A stretch of DNA of 64,000 nucleotides from Amphiduros pacificus. Taxonomy: Eukaryota > Annelida > Polychaeta > Phyllodocida > Hesionidae. Below the pieces are notes generated by a model that made no database searches, was not told the DNA's origin, and worked only from the letters and a program-made list of their open reading frames with translations. The stretch lies in contig OX439005.1 in the NCBI GenBank assembly GCA_949316495.1, positions 44,266,682 through 44,330,681 on the forward strand. The letters are read 5' to 3'. The translations under genes were made by a program, and so were the position numbers. Of the stretch, positions 1 through 15,900 are shown piece after piece; within the stretch, counting starts at the first letter, position 1, and each line of letters begins with the position of its first letter.

Positions 1-975
1 AGCAGGTGCAGGTTGGATTATTGGGGATTTCCACTGACAGTTTCATTTTGGTTTCCTAGAGTTAATCAATGATGATATGTGTGTCGGCATTAACTACCAG
101 TTTTTCAGCAAAGGCCTCCTCCTCTTGTCCTTGTGATCAAAGTCTGACAAAAAAGTGATATATTGTGAAACATGTTAACCCTAAATTAACATACAACACG
201 ATCTTTTCTATAGTAGCTTTAAATCTAAAGTATAATCCCAGTATACTCCATCTGAAACCAATCAGTCGTATGTGTGTGACTCACAGATTATTATTAATCA
301 TATGAAATTAAATGAATTTGAAAGAGGGGAAGTTTAGGGTTAAGCAATTTGTTGATAGATGTGAGTGGATGCAGATGGCATTCAAGTGTTGAGATAAATC
401 TATATTGTTTCTGTTTGTATCAATTGTCATGCAATAATCAGATCATCTAAACCATGCCATGTTAGAAAAAAGTAGGTGTTGTATATTGTTCTGAAAGGGA
501 TTAATTAATTATAAGCTTGGCTGTATATCACAAGGAGAAATGTTGAAATAGACCATAGAATTATACCAGAGGTCGAAACAGTTGACTTAAAGATTAGAAG
601 AAGAAACGCATGTGCAGTTAGGAAATTTATAGATGTCTGGAATATTATTTACCAGTACAAATTCAGCAAAATGTATGTAGGATAAGTCTAGTTGAGACAG
701 AAATAAATCCCAGAAAAAGGAAGACAATTTATATAAAAATTATATTACTTAAAGTGAAAGCTAAAGGGTTAATACATAATAATATGTTGCACTCAAACAA
801 ATGTGACAAAGTTGGACTTTTTATAGTAATATAGTTCTTATTTAGTTTTGAAGGATAATACAATGTTGTCATGAAATAAATAACCAAAGATTTTCAGGTT
901 TTAATAAGGAATACAAGAGAAGCAGCCTTGATGTATATAGATATGTATATTAGAGTATGCTGATTGTGTTTGCAG
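1..975 (+). other. Intron of the MAP4K5-like gene (upstream part)
   Basis: AT-rich sequence ending in a TTTGCAG acceptor at 975. The next exon opens in the middle of the WMAPEV motif, so the N-terminal exons of the kinase must lie 5' of this window. I see no repeat or second gene in it. Confidence 0.7.
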
Positions 976-3900
976 GATGGCCCCAGAGGTGGCAGCAGTG
1001 GAGAGGAAGGGCGGGTATAACCAGCAGTGTGACATCTGGGCGGCAGGCATCACAGCCATTGAGTTTGCCGAGCTTCAGCCACCCATGTTCGACCTCCATC
1101 CAATGAGGGCCCTCTTCCTTATGTCCAAAAGTGGCTTCAAGCCTCCGTCACTTAAAGACAAAAACAAATGGTAAATAAAAATATTTAGTTTTCCTCTCGT
1201 AGAATAGCTCTGTCTTGGTGTTGGCATTTTTATCTGGAATTCCACATGCCTGTCAAGAGTTTTAGTCCATAAAAAGTAGAATGTCTCAGAGCTTAACAAA
1301 ATTATATATTTGTCAAAAGAATTTATGTCAAACTAATTAATTTTGAAATAATGAAATAGTAGAGAACCATTTAAAAAAAAAAAACTCTTTGTTTATCTCT
1401 TTGCAGGTCGCCAGTGTTTCACAGTTTTGTGAAAGTTGCACTCACCAAAAACCCCAAAAAGAGACCGAATGCAGAACGGTTATTAGAGGTAAGCCTACAT
1501 GTCTCTTTGCATGTGAATGCCTTATTTCTATTCTGTTATGAGATTCTTTCATTGTTTCTCTTGGTTTGATTTGCAGCACGAGTTCTTCAGGTGGGACATG
1601 GACAGGCGAGTGGCACGGGATTTACTGGAGAAGTACAACTCTGCCAACTCACATTACATAGACCCTTCAGACTTGGACGAGGAAGGAGTAAGTCCAAATT
1701 ACAGGCTGATAAATACTCATATCACAGACACATGAAATCATGCATCATTAACTGTACAACTGCTGAAATTATGAGCTACTTCTGTTTTGCAGGTCGTGCC
1801 AAATGTTCCTCAGCGGATATCGTCCAAACGATCTGCAAAGTATAAGCAGAGAACAAAGTCAGAAATCAACAGTGAGTTCTGTAACAATATTTATAATTGA
1901 TGAAATAATAAAATAATGAAAAGGGACTTAATGCACAGTAAGAAGAGATTCTGTATGGCTCCTCCGGTTAATACTCTATTTACTTTTTCAGAAGTTATGA
2001 GATATGTCATGAAATTGTGTTGCAAGTTTTTGGAAAAAAAACATGGCATTTCTGAAAGGTTTTGAGCAACAGTTTGCATCTCTGAAAGTCATTTGGGGAA
2101 ATGTAATAAAACAACTTTTAAAAGATTTACTTCTTGAAATAATTATGCAAAAAAAAAAGATTTGCATCAGAAAATTTTAATGAAATTTTATTATTTAGAA
2201 AAAAGCATTTTTTGAGTCATTTTATGGAATATATGTTATGATTATAATTTCAGTGGAGAGTGTGAACTTTGAGCCTCCTCTAGTCAGAGAAACGCAGTCA
2301 GAACAGGTAACAATTCAAAACACTAGAAACTAAATAAAATATCCAAATATCAATGTCAGTCATGAGCACAATATGCATACCCTTATTATACCCTAATATA
2401 CATCAACATATCTATAACATTATTGGTAACATGGAAGCATACTTATTTTGCTAACATTAATCTACTTTTTGGAAAACAAAATTATTTGGCCATCAAATAT
2501 ATCTGTGTTATGTGTGGAAATTATAATTATTCTATTCCATAGGTAATAGAATATACAGACATTAATATTATATTTCGGAAATATTAATTATTTTGCTCTT
2601 AATTATCAATATTGATATTATTATAATTAGGAATATAATTAATAGGCTAAACTGCTTAACATGGGAATCATAACTATTTGGTTCACCCACTTCATGGTAG
2701 TGACACATGGTGAATTATAAACTGAAGCTAACCTTGCACAAGAACTTGTTTCATTCACAGAGAATCCTACTGACATAATTATATTTTAATCATATTTGAG
2801 GCCATATTTAATCATTAAGTCAGTTTGCTGTTATGATTGATTCACACATTTGGAAATCTGTCATAAAATCAAATAAATTTTATTCATCATTATGACAATT
2901 TTACATGAATTTCAAAGTCTTTTTTGTGTACATTATATTTTAAAACTTGGAGGAAAAACACACAACAATATCAATTCAAAAAATAATATTGATGCATTAA
3001 AGTTCTGTAACAGATACTATCATCCAGTCATTTTAAAAATTTTCACTTTTTTACTTCCACATTTTATTTTCATGATTTTTGTATCACCCAAACCCTCTGC
3101 ACCATGAGAACCTTTGACATTCTCATATTCTTTATCCTATTAATCACATAATCTGGTAATCAGTATATATCCTTTAATCCATACCCTCTGATTAGTTTGA
3201 AGTAGGTTTTTATTTCCCCACACTTATGTTGCTCTAGTAGTGGACATGTTTTCACTCTTATTGAGGCACTGATTTGGTCACCACGGCAACCATTATATTC
3301 TGCCTGGTAGTGTTAGTGGCACATCTAAAACTTGGAACAAAGTTTAAAAATGATTTTTAAACATGTGGAAATGTTAGAGTTTAAATAATGCATGGGAACT
3401 AGAAGCACCTAGAGCCTCATTCAGTGTCCATATTAACCTTTGATACGAGGCTTTGCAAGCGTTGTTTCTTTTTCCCTTTGATTGATCACCCAAAAATAAT
3501 TACATAATTATAACATAAACCAGTTTTTTTAGACTTCTGCCTCAATAAATGATGGTCAAACTTGCAGAGCCTGAGATACAGCTTAACTAACCCTGGCGTG
3601 TGTATATCTATATATGTTTATGTTCCACCCTGTGTTGCAGTCTTCAGACTCGAACAAACAAAAGAGCAACCTTAAAACAGACATTGTAAAGTCCACCAAT
3701 CTCAATATGAACTCCCCCCTAAGACTTTCCTACCGATACCTGATCGAGGAAATCGAAGATGGGGGCGGAGGAAAGTGGGTAAGTGTGAGCTCCCAAGAAT
3801 GGCCGCCATGTCCCGCCGATATTGTTGCGTATTTGCAAGTGTCTCTCTATCTCTCTTAAGGTTTATAACATTAGGAGCTTTGCTTCTATAGTATAAGCCG

Positions 3901-6900
3901 TTAATGTTTTACAAATCAAGTATTTCTTTAATCATACCTAACAATCTATGTTTGAGCCAAAATTTAGATAGATAGCAAAATGACAAGATAACAAAAAGTT
4001 TTCTTTTATTTCTTGTTAATTTTGAAGTTTTATTGTAATCATCAGGAAAAGTCTATTTTGGACAAGTAATTTGTCAAGATTGAGAAATAGATGATTTATG
4101 AAACTTGTATTTTTTCAAAAGATTTATATACCCAAATAAGACCAGGCCTGTCCCCAAACACACCCAAGAGTCTCACAATGAATTTGAAAACTGGCCAATG
4201 AGAAATGTTTCAAGTAAAATGCATTTCATGTGAATATCAGTGTTAAATTCATTAAGCTCATTAGATGAACACAATTTTTATCTGTTGCACTTTCAATGTG
4301 GAATGCAGACAGCAAACCTTAATCCCAATGTTTCCTCCAGCATTCTCCCAGTCTGACATGAGTGACCTTGACCCCTCTGCATGTGCATGAGTGTTTTTTT
4401 CTTCTCACTTTTATTCATATTTGATTTTACCATTTTAGTTTAAATTAAGTTCTCTCATCCACAAAAACAGTTGAGAAAAGCATAGATCCTGAGTGATACC
4501 ATTTACATTTAGATTGCGATATTGTTGTCATCAAAATATTAACTGAGATTTTCTCAGATATTAGTCAACATTTATATCCATAATATCTGTCAAGAAAAAA
4601 GAGTTTCTAAATCATTTCAATTTCAAAGCATGCTTAAAATGTCTTCACACATTTATTACTTTGTCTGTTGTGAAAAATGATCATTTTATCCTCTTTTGCA
4701 AACTAAAAATGGCTGAATAGACATTACGATGTTTAAACACATTGACTGTCAAATTAGTGTTACCCTTAACATCAATTCAAAATAACTTACTAATGGTGAT
4801 CTTTAACCCAATTAACTGCATAAAACCATGTGAATTAAAAATTACTTTCACGATAAAGAGTGAATATGATTTCTTGTCCTCTGCAGATTTAATGATATGT
4901 AAAATAAGTTAGATATTTAAGTGCAAGAAGTGCTACAAATAAATTAAGACATTCGATATTAGAAATGAAACTGATGTGGTGCATTGATCTTCACTATAGG
5001 ACCAGTAGAAATCCTCAGGTTTAGATAAAAACAGATTCTGACCACAAAGGATGATTTGATAATGTAAAGGAAAATGTTAATAGATTAGGGGAACCCAAAA
5101 AGCAAATTGAAGAAGTTTGAGACTGAGTAAGTGTGATGTTGTAGTTAAGGTGTGTGGCTATGTTGTTGACTTTGCAGGGCTCTGGCGGCTACGACCTCGC
5201 TCAGGCGTGGGGATTAACGGAAGATGATAAACAAGTACTGGCCTCCTTCTTCTAAATCTCTATCTATATATATATATGTGTGCTTTATTCAGCATGCACT
5301 GCTTAACAAAATGCACTACACTTTTATTTAATAATATCTTAGTGGCCTATTGAAGAGGGCAGGTCCATTGCATTGTATGTCATTTAACCCACTACCATGG
5401 ATTCTGTATACAAAAAGAAAAAAAAAATTGGAGCCTACCAGTGAAAAGTTTATATATGATACCCTAGATGCATACAATACAAAATATGTTAATTACCAAT
5501 GCACTATTTGATCACACTTTGTCGTAAAGTGGCTTTCATTGTAGTGAAACAAATGCTAATGCATAATGTATTCAACAAGCTCTTTTGTCATAGTTTATTA
5601 GGGTTTTGTGTTGGATTCAGTGTATTGTGGTAGATAGAAATTTATTCAGTGAACTGAATATCTATAATTTCCATGGCTTTTTATTCCAAAAAATAACATG
5701 TTATAATTTGGGTGTTGGCATGCTGTATCACAGTTTCTTTGTCTGGAGATATATTTGCCAACTGAGGGCAGCACTGTCTGAAGTCTTCACTCAAATTATG
5801 CATGCCCGTGCAGAAACCATTTTTTTACATTTGATTTTTGTCAGTAATAACAAATTAATGCATGTACGCAAAACAAATATTTAAACATTTTTAATTAATT
5901 GTGCAATGTATCTACATTTGGTAGACATCTTTACTCTCCATGAGTTAACCTTAGATGCTAAAATTATAAACTTTGAAAAATCACACTTCATTCCAGTGTG
6001 GATAGTAAAGGTTGCAAGAAACTTGTGACACAATGTAAAAAAGAAATCTACCACAGCTGTCATTCCTGTATAAAGTGTGTTAGACTTGAGACTGAAGCTA
6101 ACATTCATATCCAAAGCTCATGCTTGTTTCTGACACACACAACCAAAACTTTGTAATAGCTGTTCCTTTGCAAGATATTTGTTGCTTTTCACTATTTTAA
6201 TTTTTTTTTTCTACACATTTCTTTGTATTGAAGGAAAGGGATTTTTTTTTAAATGTGACAAAAATAATTTTCAGTTATCAAGTTATATGCATCAAAGCCC
6301 CCCATAATCCAGTTAAGTTGAACTGGGTGCTATGCTAAGTCAAATGAATGATAACGTTAATAAAAATTCTATACTAATTAACTAACAAGACCCATAAACT
6401 TTCAGGGGTATATCTAATTTTATTCCAGATATGTCTTAAATAAACACATGTTTTACCATACATATATTACCGGAGTAAATTTAAAATGACCCTCACAAAA
6501 TTTGAATGTTGCACCTCAAGTGAGTGAATGCTTTGCTAAGGGTGGTTAGTAAGCTTCAAGTTTAACACATCTCACTCAGGAATATCACCTGTCAAAGGAA
6601 TTCCTTAATGTTTCCAATACAAGCATCATGTGTCCTTTAGTACCAACATTGTTCACAGGTAAAACTGAAATGCACTGACACTGAACTATATAAAAATAGA
6701 TATGGCTTCTTTTGAGCAAGTGATCAAATGTTGCTCAGAATTGATAAACGAGTGACAAGTCACGCAGTCTTAAATTATTGAAATGTTCATTTAATGTGAT
6801 TTAATTTTTTCTGTTGAAGGAGGAAGGATATGACACGGCACAAGACTGGTCTGCCAAGCAGCAAGAGGAGGACAAGTAAGTTTCTCAGCAGTTCTCCCAT

Positions 6901-9900
6901 CTATATTATCCCACTTCCATTACAGACTAACATAACCTTGGCATAGGCCTATATGCAGAGTGGGTTATATGACTTACAGCTTGGAGAACCTCGGGTTCAA
7001 ACTCAGGTTCGCTCTCAAAAAGTTGAATCTGAGAGGGGGTGGATACAGATCTGTAATCCTCATATATTTATATTTTATTTATTTTTTGTCACGTTAATTG
7101 TGTCATTTTCTAGAATAGTGAAAATAGTGGGTGTATATAATAATGTGTCTCCAACTGATTTCTTTGGAATTCTTGAGCATGTTCTTTAATGATATGATGT
7201 GCCTAGTGAAGGATGAATTTGAGATGGAAATGTAGAAAATTAACAACATACTAAAAATTCTCAGATTTGATGCCTTAATCTGTGGGGGTAAAAGTGTGAT
7301 GTTTTCATAGTGCTTATTAAGTTATTTTGATTTAGGATCTATGAATATCTGAAAGTCCCAAGAGTTATTTTTTGAATATTTGATAAGCCATGCAAATGAT
7401 TATTGTTTTTAAGTAAATATATATTTATATTAGTCTTTGTATAATGTTTTAAATTAGACAGTCCCAGTTCCTCATTAGCATGGATAGTGTTCAGATCTTA
7501 TTCCATATAATATGTTATTATTTTAGAGATTTGTATACTTTTCTGTGCCCCAGGCACTGAAATATTTGTTAACAAGTTCATGATTCCCACCTATAGATGA
7601 TATTTTCAATTTTATATAGTTTCCCCCCACTCATAGATAAAAATATACCATAATGATATTAGAAAGTTGCATACATTTTTATGCTATTTAAAAACCTTTC
7701 TGTCATATTCCAAAAAAGAAAAAAAAAAGAAAATAAAGAACAGACCTTGAATGTTAAGTTTCATTTAATGTTGTAGTGTGTTTGCATGTGCATGCAGCAC
7801 TTTGTTTGTGTCTGGTTTTATGAACCACTATATGTAACAGACTGTGACTTTGTGTAATATGTGGCTGTCCGAGTCTCTTATATCCAGGGATTTCCTCTTT
7901 CAGCTCTGTGGCCAGCCACTGTCTTTTTTGTACTTACATCCATCTTTAACTCAAACCTATTTAAATCATCAAATAAACTATAAAAAAAAAACAATTTCCA
8001 GATACTAACAGTATTCTTAAGAGGAGAACACCACTCCCATAAAACTTGTATGATATGACTCAAAAACTTGCATACAGTTTTTTTCTCGCCATTTTCTCTG
8101 TGCAAAATAATTTATAATGGAATTTGATGTCATGAATACCTTGTATGTATCTCTATAAGAATGGGTGAAGATTATAAATGAAGATATCATTTTAGTTAAT
8201 TCTCTATTTGCATTTAAAATGCATTTAAACTGATATTTGATATTGTTGAAATGCATGATGAGTTAAGCCTAAGAGGCTTAAATTTGATAATCTTCATTGA
8301 ATTAATGAGAACTTCTAATAAGGTTTCTATAGTGTTATGATATTCGGGATATAACTTCCGATTATATAGCATAATAAGACCTTAGGAAGGTTTTACTCTA
8401 CCTCAATGACAACTTTACCTTAACTAACAAAAAAAAATCACTATATCAAAATTTAAACTATCCAATAGAATTACAGAAAATTATTTTTTTTATTAGATAT
8501 TAGAATGACAATTTTTTAAATCTTGAATTGAATGTGTTAAACATTTTTAAAGACTATTAAAACAACTCAATATAAAAAACCTGAGAATTATGAAGATGGA
8601 ATGAAATGCAGTGGTTGGCCAACTGCCCCAAGTGATGTGACCTTTCTGAGCTAACTCTGGTCTTCCTGTTTGCTTTGGTTTGTAGGAGCTTACTACAAAA
8701 AGTAGATGAAGAGTTGAAACACAGGTAACAATCACGTGACCCGACCGTCCTATTATGGCTCCTCAGTGCGGCTTGTCTTATTATGTGCTTCCTGCCTTAC
8801 TAACGCAGCCACAAATAATTACTCTCTTAAGGCCACAGCAAACTTGATTTTGTTTCTGACCTCCATATCCACCAAAATTTCATGCCCTAAAAAAAATCTT
8901 AGTTTGTGAGAAGTGAAGAATTCTTTAGATTTTTATAATTTATTTTTTTACATGTAAATGTGAAATAAAGAATCAAGATTTCTTGGCCTAGTTGATTACC
9001 TGAGCCTGAGAAAATGACCATGTATGATGTTTTATCTGTCTGCATCTGAGCTAAGTACTAGCAGTTATCATGCCAGAATTCAGAGCAAAAACTAATAAGT
9101 CCCCTGATCTTGAAAATCCTGGATAATGTATATTCTTCATTTGAATGGTTTTGTTTTGACTAAACTTCGGATCTTAGAGGGAAAACTCAAATGCCTGAAT
9201 GACAAAAATGATTTGTCAAAAACTGAAGATTGTCAAAGTCAATATAGATTATCCAAAATGAATGTAGATTATCCAAAATGAATGTAGATTATCCAAAATG
9301 AGTGAAGATTATCCAGAATCATCGAAGATCATGCAGAATTTTAGAAGATAATCTTGAATTCAAGGTGATAGAAGTTTGATTAAATCAAGATTATATGAGA
9401 TTATCAGAAAACTTTAATTAAGGAAGTTTGATTAATAGATAATAAGTTTGCTGTAGGTTTTGGTCCCAAGTTTTTGGAACTCAGGTGTTGGGAATAGAAT
9501 TTCTAAGGAAATGGCTCTGAAAACTGTGGTGTGGATGATATAAACAGTATGATTTGCATTGCTACTAACTCAACTGGGATGCTAAAACCAAATCCATAAC
9601 ACAGATAAACTAACTTAAAACAGGTTGTTGTCAATATTGATTGGTCAAAACAAGTACTCCATTTGACTAGCTTAAATAAGAAGTCTTTGTTGATTGGTCA
9701 GTTGTTATCTGGAAGTGTTAAAAAGTACTCTTGAGTTTTTCAAAACAATGACCAAACAATAATGACATAACATGGGCAAACCTTTTATAGGTGGATGCTG
9801 GTCTGATCCATATGTTCATCTTACTCAAGCCCTTGTGAAGATGAATTAAAATAACTAAATGATTAGACCAAGAGATATGATAATACTCAAACATGTTATA

Positions 9901-12900
9901 CACACACACACATATATGTATATATAACCCTGTGGGTGGTGAATGAATGATGTCTTACGATGAGTTCTGTTCCCTCGTCTTCCTCCCTGACCTAGTTACA
10001 ACTACTGTACCACACTATAGACAATGTAAGTCACCAATCAAACTGCCTTCTATGCATTGTCCTTTATTGTGTCAATCAAAGAACTTAGAATTTCATGTTT
10101 TGGATTTTTTTAATGTAAATATTCTCATTGAAATCTGTTCTTGCATAGATCAAAGGCAGTTTAAGTAAATGTAGAATAGATATATATTAAAGGAATCTTG
10201 AGTTTATTTCTTACCGCGTTCTATGTGCTGAACATTGAGATATCTCTCATTGCCAGACGTGGCCAGTGAGGTAATGAGCACCTCATTCTCCTTGTCTGCA
10301 AGAAGAAAAGTATTGGAAGAGGAAAAAAATATCTAGTCATTTTAGAACTGTAATTTAAAAGACATAAATTCTTAGTCATTATATAATTGTAAAAGTTGAA
10401 ACAATACATTTTTTTTTCAATACAGTATTGCATGACATCTGAAATAGGCCAAAAAATGTGCATATCAGTTTGTTTCAGTACAGTTTGTCATGTGTAAAGA
10501 TTATTTAAAGATTAAGTTCATGAGCATAATTTGCAGCAGTGTACATGCTTACATTAATTTTACATTAAGTTGCTCCTTGAATTTGATGAATAGCATCAAG
10601 GAATCAAGAGTTGACAACTTATTACTTTGGGAAAAACAACACTATTTTTAATGAGGAAAGTGGCATCAAAAATGTGTTTTTATTGTATTTTGGAGCAATT
10701 TTGCCAGCTGCTGCCATATTCTTTTCTGTGAAGCATGCGGTCATGCATGACTTACTCTGTCCAACTATTTAATCTTTGGTGTTTGATAATTCCAATTCTT
10801 TGAAAACATTAACAGAGTAATATTATATATTTCTGTACCAGCTAATTCAAATTACACCGTGAAAAAAGAACAATGTACCCAGTCCTCATAAATCTGTAGT
10901 TAATAATAAAAGTTTTTATTAGATTTGAATTCTGATTATTGCACTAATATTGTTATCAGGATTAGCTTAAAGAGAGAAATGGTTTTATATTTGAAATTAA
11001 GAAGACTGATATACAAGGTTTTGACTGAATATCTTCATGATAACTGTCAATACTAGCTGTTCGGAATATCGTTTGCTAAGTTAAGGGAGATTATGATTTG
11101 TCTCTTCACAAATGTTTGGTGTTTAATGTGGAGAAATATAGCAAAATGACTAGCAAATCATAGCGGTTTAATTGATTGTGTTGCAGGGGTCACAGAAATA
11201 GTCTTATTGAGCTTGAGGAGGATAATCAATATTCTCAACAGTAAGAACCCTTTTCTCTTGCTCTCTCTCTCTCTCTCTCCCACATCTTAGATCTGTTAAA
11301 GCCCTTTTCTGTTGCACTCTCTCCTATCTGTTATATTAATAGGATCAGTACCAGAGGCCACTTTCACCTGCATGTGTATCCGGTGCTGGTCCATCAATCT
11401 TAGTACTCTAATTAGTCCAAGTACTAATTACCTGTAGATTTAATTTATTATAAAAAAGAAACCATTTAGAATTTGTAGATAATTTATGAAACTTGCATGG
11501 GTATTGTATAATATAATGTCATTTCTCTCTCTCTCTATATATATATATATATGAGCCTTTTTCACTTGCATGCTTTCACATCTCATATTATATAACTTTT
11601 TAACTTCCGATTTGATCCCATTTTCTTCTATACTTTTATCATTCTTGGTTTTCCCCATAACAAATCCAAAGATTATTTTCATTTTTCAATAAAATTCTTT
11701 CTGGAACTTTGGCGACAATCTATATAAATTTCCCAATCTTTCTGTATGAGGTCCATGCATGATTAGAGAGCATATTTACCACGAGGGACGTCTCAGCAAT
11801 ACAAAGAGTTGACATTATTTAATATGAAGAGATGCAATAGACAACAATGATAGATTTCTCCAAAGAATAGTAAGGGGAACTATTTAACCAATCTCAAAGC
11901 ATCTATGAGATAGACTTAATGTTCCATCTGTCTTAATACTTAATTATGTTAGTACTGATATGTGTGGCCATGCATAGTGCAAGTAAATGTTCAGCAACGT
12001 TTGTAGTGCAGTTAACATTCATAAAAAAAGAAATCAACTTTTTACTGGGAGTATATGCTCATCAAGATCTGTAGTGAAAAGAATGTTCATAAAAAACATT
12101 TTGAGTGGGAGTAAATGCTATTTTACATTTTTAGTACATTTAAGTACATGCCCGTCATTAAATATTATTAGGTGGGGTAAATGCTCATCAACATTTTAGT
12201 GGAAGTAAATGCTCATCAATATTTTTAGTGGGAGTAAATGCCCATCAACATTTTTAGTGGGAGTAAATGCTCATCAATATTTTTAGTGGGAGTAAATGCT
12301 CATCAACATTTTTAGTAAGAGTAAATGCTCATCAATGTTTTAACTCTTGGAAATGCTTATTAATGTATTTAGTGTAGGAAATGCTCATCAACATTCTCAG
12401 TGCAAACTTGCACTAAGTGGTGGGTAATGGAGACAGTTTCAAAATTAAGGGATACGAGGGAATCTTGTCATTTTTATTTTATTTTACAGCAAGAACTAAT
12501 CTTAGTGTGCATGGAATTAAATATAGGAGTGTATGTTTAACAGCGCATGTTTGCACATTTTCATCTCTTCCTAGCTACATCTATAATGACCCAATCTGGT
12601 TATGTTTGAATGTGTGTGTGTGCGTGTGTGTGTTGATCACCCACCCTTTAACACTTAGCAAAATTGCCTATTGCCCAGCTTTCTTATAACAAATACTATC
12701 GGCTATAATTTAGTAGTGAGGGTAATATGAATGAATTCAAATTTTATTTTTAAGACCAATATACATGTTTATGGAATAATGTTTATTGGAAATAATGTTA
12801 TTGGAAATAAACCTCATATCATATCATATATGGCAATCTTAGAACTGTTTTCCAAAGGTGACATGATCCAGCAACAGATGTTCAAAACAGATGTGACAAT

Positions 12901-15900
12901 CAACAATATAATTTGCATTTGTTTGTTTTTTCCAGGGCTACATTACCTCTTGGACCGCCACCCTTGCCACCAAAGGTCTGTCTCTGTTCTGTTAATGTGA
13001 ACATAAATAACATTTATTCTGGACCTTAAATTGAAATGAGGAAAATAATTCGGCCAATATATTATGTAAAACTAGAGGTTCCCATATCTGAGATTCTCGG
13101 TTGGTAAAACATCTGAGTACTATCTCAGTCTGATGTAGTTTATTGGGACCCCTCTGCATCTGACACCATCTGTAGATATCAAACATTGCATATCTTGTAA
13201 AGTAAGAGCAAAGTATCATCATCTGATTGATGATGATGTTATATGTTCAGAACTAATTTGTTAGAAAGTTTGACTTTGTAAAGAACAAAAAACTTACCTA
13301 ACCCAGGAAATGGCGATGTCATCCAGTGAGATTACAAGTATGTAGAATATGACCTCATGTTTCAGCCCAGAGATGACTCTCACCTAGCAGATTCCAATAG
13401 ATATCGAGACTCCAAGCCTTTGGATCTGAGTGATCATGAGGGTGCCGATGAACTTGAAGACACGCGAGATTATGAAGAGTACAGTGACAGAGACATTCAC
13501 ATGGACGGACTGGCAGACTACATGGCGACGCTAGTGCCAGGCCTAGACCCACCCAGAGAATTCCCCACACAGGACCAGATGGCGCCACCACCACTGCCAC
13601 CCAAAGCCAGCCAGCAGAGGAACGGAGAGGCCATTACACTCAATGGAGGAGTGTCCACATCAGAAACACACTCACATCAGCGGACGACGCCCCCATCTGA
13701 CTTGCCAGTGGTGCCACCTAGAAGAAAAGACAAAAAACCCACCACGCCGGTATGTAAAACATATGGAATGCTTGCCAAGATTATTCTGATCTTGAAGGAA
13801 TAATTTTAAAGATTCTGTTTTGTTCCTTGTTAGAATCATAGAAATATGAGTCTGATTTATTTTGCAGTCAAGGCCAGTGAGTAATGGGTTACCTCCAACA
13901 CCAAAAGTACATGTGAGTAAATAAGACATTGAAACTTTCATAGAATTGATTTGACTTTTTCATTTGATTTTGCGATATCAATGGTTGATGAAAAATAAAG
14001 GATGGTTTACACATCTCTTACTATAATTACACATGATGTATGATAATTTTTGCTCTTATATATTATATTGAGGAATGGGATGGAATTTGAGTTATTTTTC
14101 TTGATGATTTCAGATGGGTGCTTGTTTTTCCAAAGTGTTCAATGGTTGTCCCCTCAAGGTAAACTACACAGCTAGTTGGGTGCATCCAGACACAAAAGGT
14201 ATTTTGACATTTATAATATATCATACAGTGTATTAATCTGATGGTAGAATTAAAAATCTTTATGGATAGGTATTTACAGAATGAAATATATATATTAAAT
14301 CTTTAATTATATGAATTATTATCACATACCAACATTTGCACAGACTTCTGTGCATTGAAAAAATATTATTGCTGTATATTAAAATTCCCACTGTCTTTGA
14401 AATTTCTTTTATATTTATAACATTCCTGATCACTGAGAATATAAAAGAGTATTTAAAATACTACTTATGATAATAACAGATTTCTTGTTTTTAAACACAT
14501 TTGACATTAACTTTTCAGATCAGCATATATTACTAGGGTCAGACCAGGGTATTTACACATTGAATCTGAATGAAATCCATGAAGGCTCTATGGAATTAGT
14601 AAGTCATCTCATCTTCATGTATAATGTTGCGTATGTTTTCCTTGGTCAAATTTTTACTTGAAATATGTTTGTGGGGTTATGTGACTGAATTTTTTATATT
14701 CGTCAAAGATATTACATTTTTCTTCTTCACTGAATAGTTTTGATTTGAGTCATGTTTACATAGATCTGTTTTTTGATAACAGTTTTACAACATTCAATAT
14801 ATTATCTATCAAACATTGCCCACTGAAATGCTACAATTTCTTTGTATATTCAAACATTAAAGGCCAAATAAAAAAACTTGTTAATTCAACATGAATTTCA
14901 CCATTAGAAATATTCTCTGAATAGTGATATTAATCTATTGTGACTACTTTTCAGTTACATGCCAGAAGGTGCGTGTGGGTATATGTGATCAAAGATGTGA
15001 TGATGTCATTATCAGGTAAGTTGAGCTTCACTTTTATAAATTCATTTAATTTGATGTATAGTTTGACATGCTGCTGTTGTTTTAGAATACAGATTTTAAT
15101 GAGATTGAATTTTTTCAATTAAAAGTGACTGATATTACCGGTATCATAATTTCTTTTTAATAAAGGGTGATATTTCTGTTCCAGGTAAAACTCCACAGTT
15201 GTACCGACATGACTTATTAGCCCTGCACAAAAAACACAACCATAGACTGTCCTTGCCTGTCACCAAAATACCTGAAAAATTAGTACCTAGGTATGTATAG
15301 ATCTTACTAAAACACCTGAGACATGCTCGACACTCTTGAGCATTGCAAGGTGTATTTATTTATCAAAAGTGAGAATTTATATCAAGTAGAAATCATGTAC
15401 CTGAAATGTTCTTTCCATCATGTTTTCAGGAAATTTGTCTTGACCACTAAAGTCCCAGACACAAAGGGGTGCATTCGTTGTGCCGTGGGTCGGAACCCCT
15501 ACAACGGCTACAAGTACCTGTGTGGAGCCATGCCCAACGGCGTCTTCCTCATGCAGTGGTATGAGCCCCTCAACAAGTTCATGCTGCTCAAGGTAGGCAA
15601 ACTACTCCAGTAAGAAACCCTGGTGAATAGTCTCCAGGACATCAACCTCCACCCTCATATCTCAGCACACAGAATAGGCCCAATTTGGTTATGAGTAGTT
15701 TAGATTTATGTTGACAGCATTTTTGTGTGCATTATATTTGAGAAATTGTTTTTTTCAACATATTTATTTTTAGACAAAGGATATAACATGTAAAGAAAGA
15801 ATATTGTAAGAAGGCGAGACATAAAGATAAAGATGTGTATCCTAACTCTAGAAAAAATTTAAAGTTAGAGTTTCGTTTGATATTTACTTACCTTGCAAAC

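Noticed and set aside
13355-13600. 81-codon frame antisense to the MAP4K linker exon
   Set aside because: Shadow of the real exon 13366-13749, which is in phase with its neighbours.
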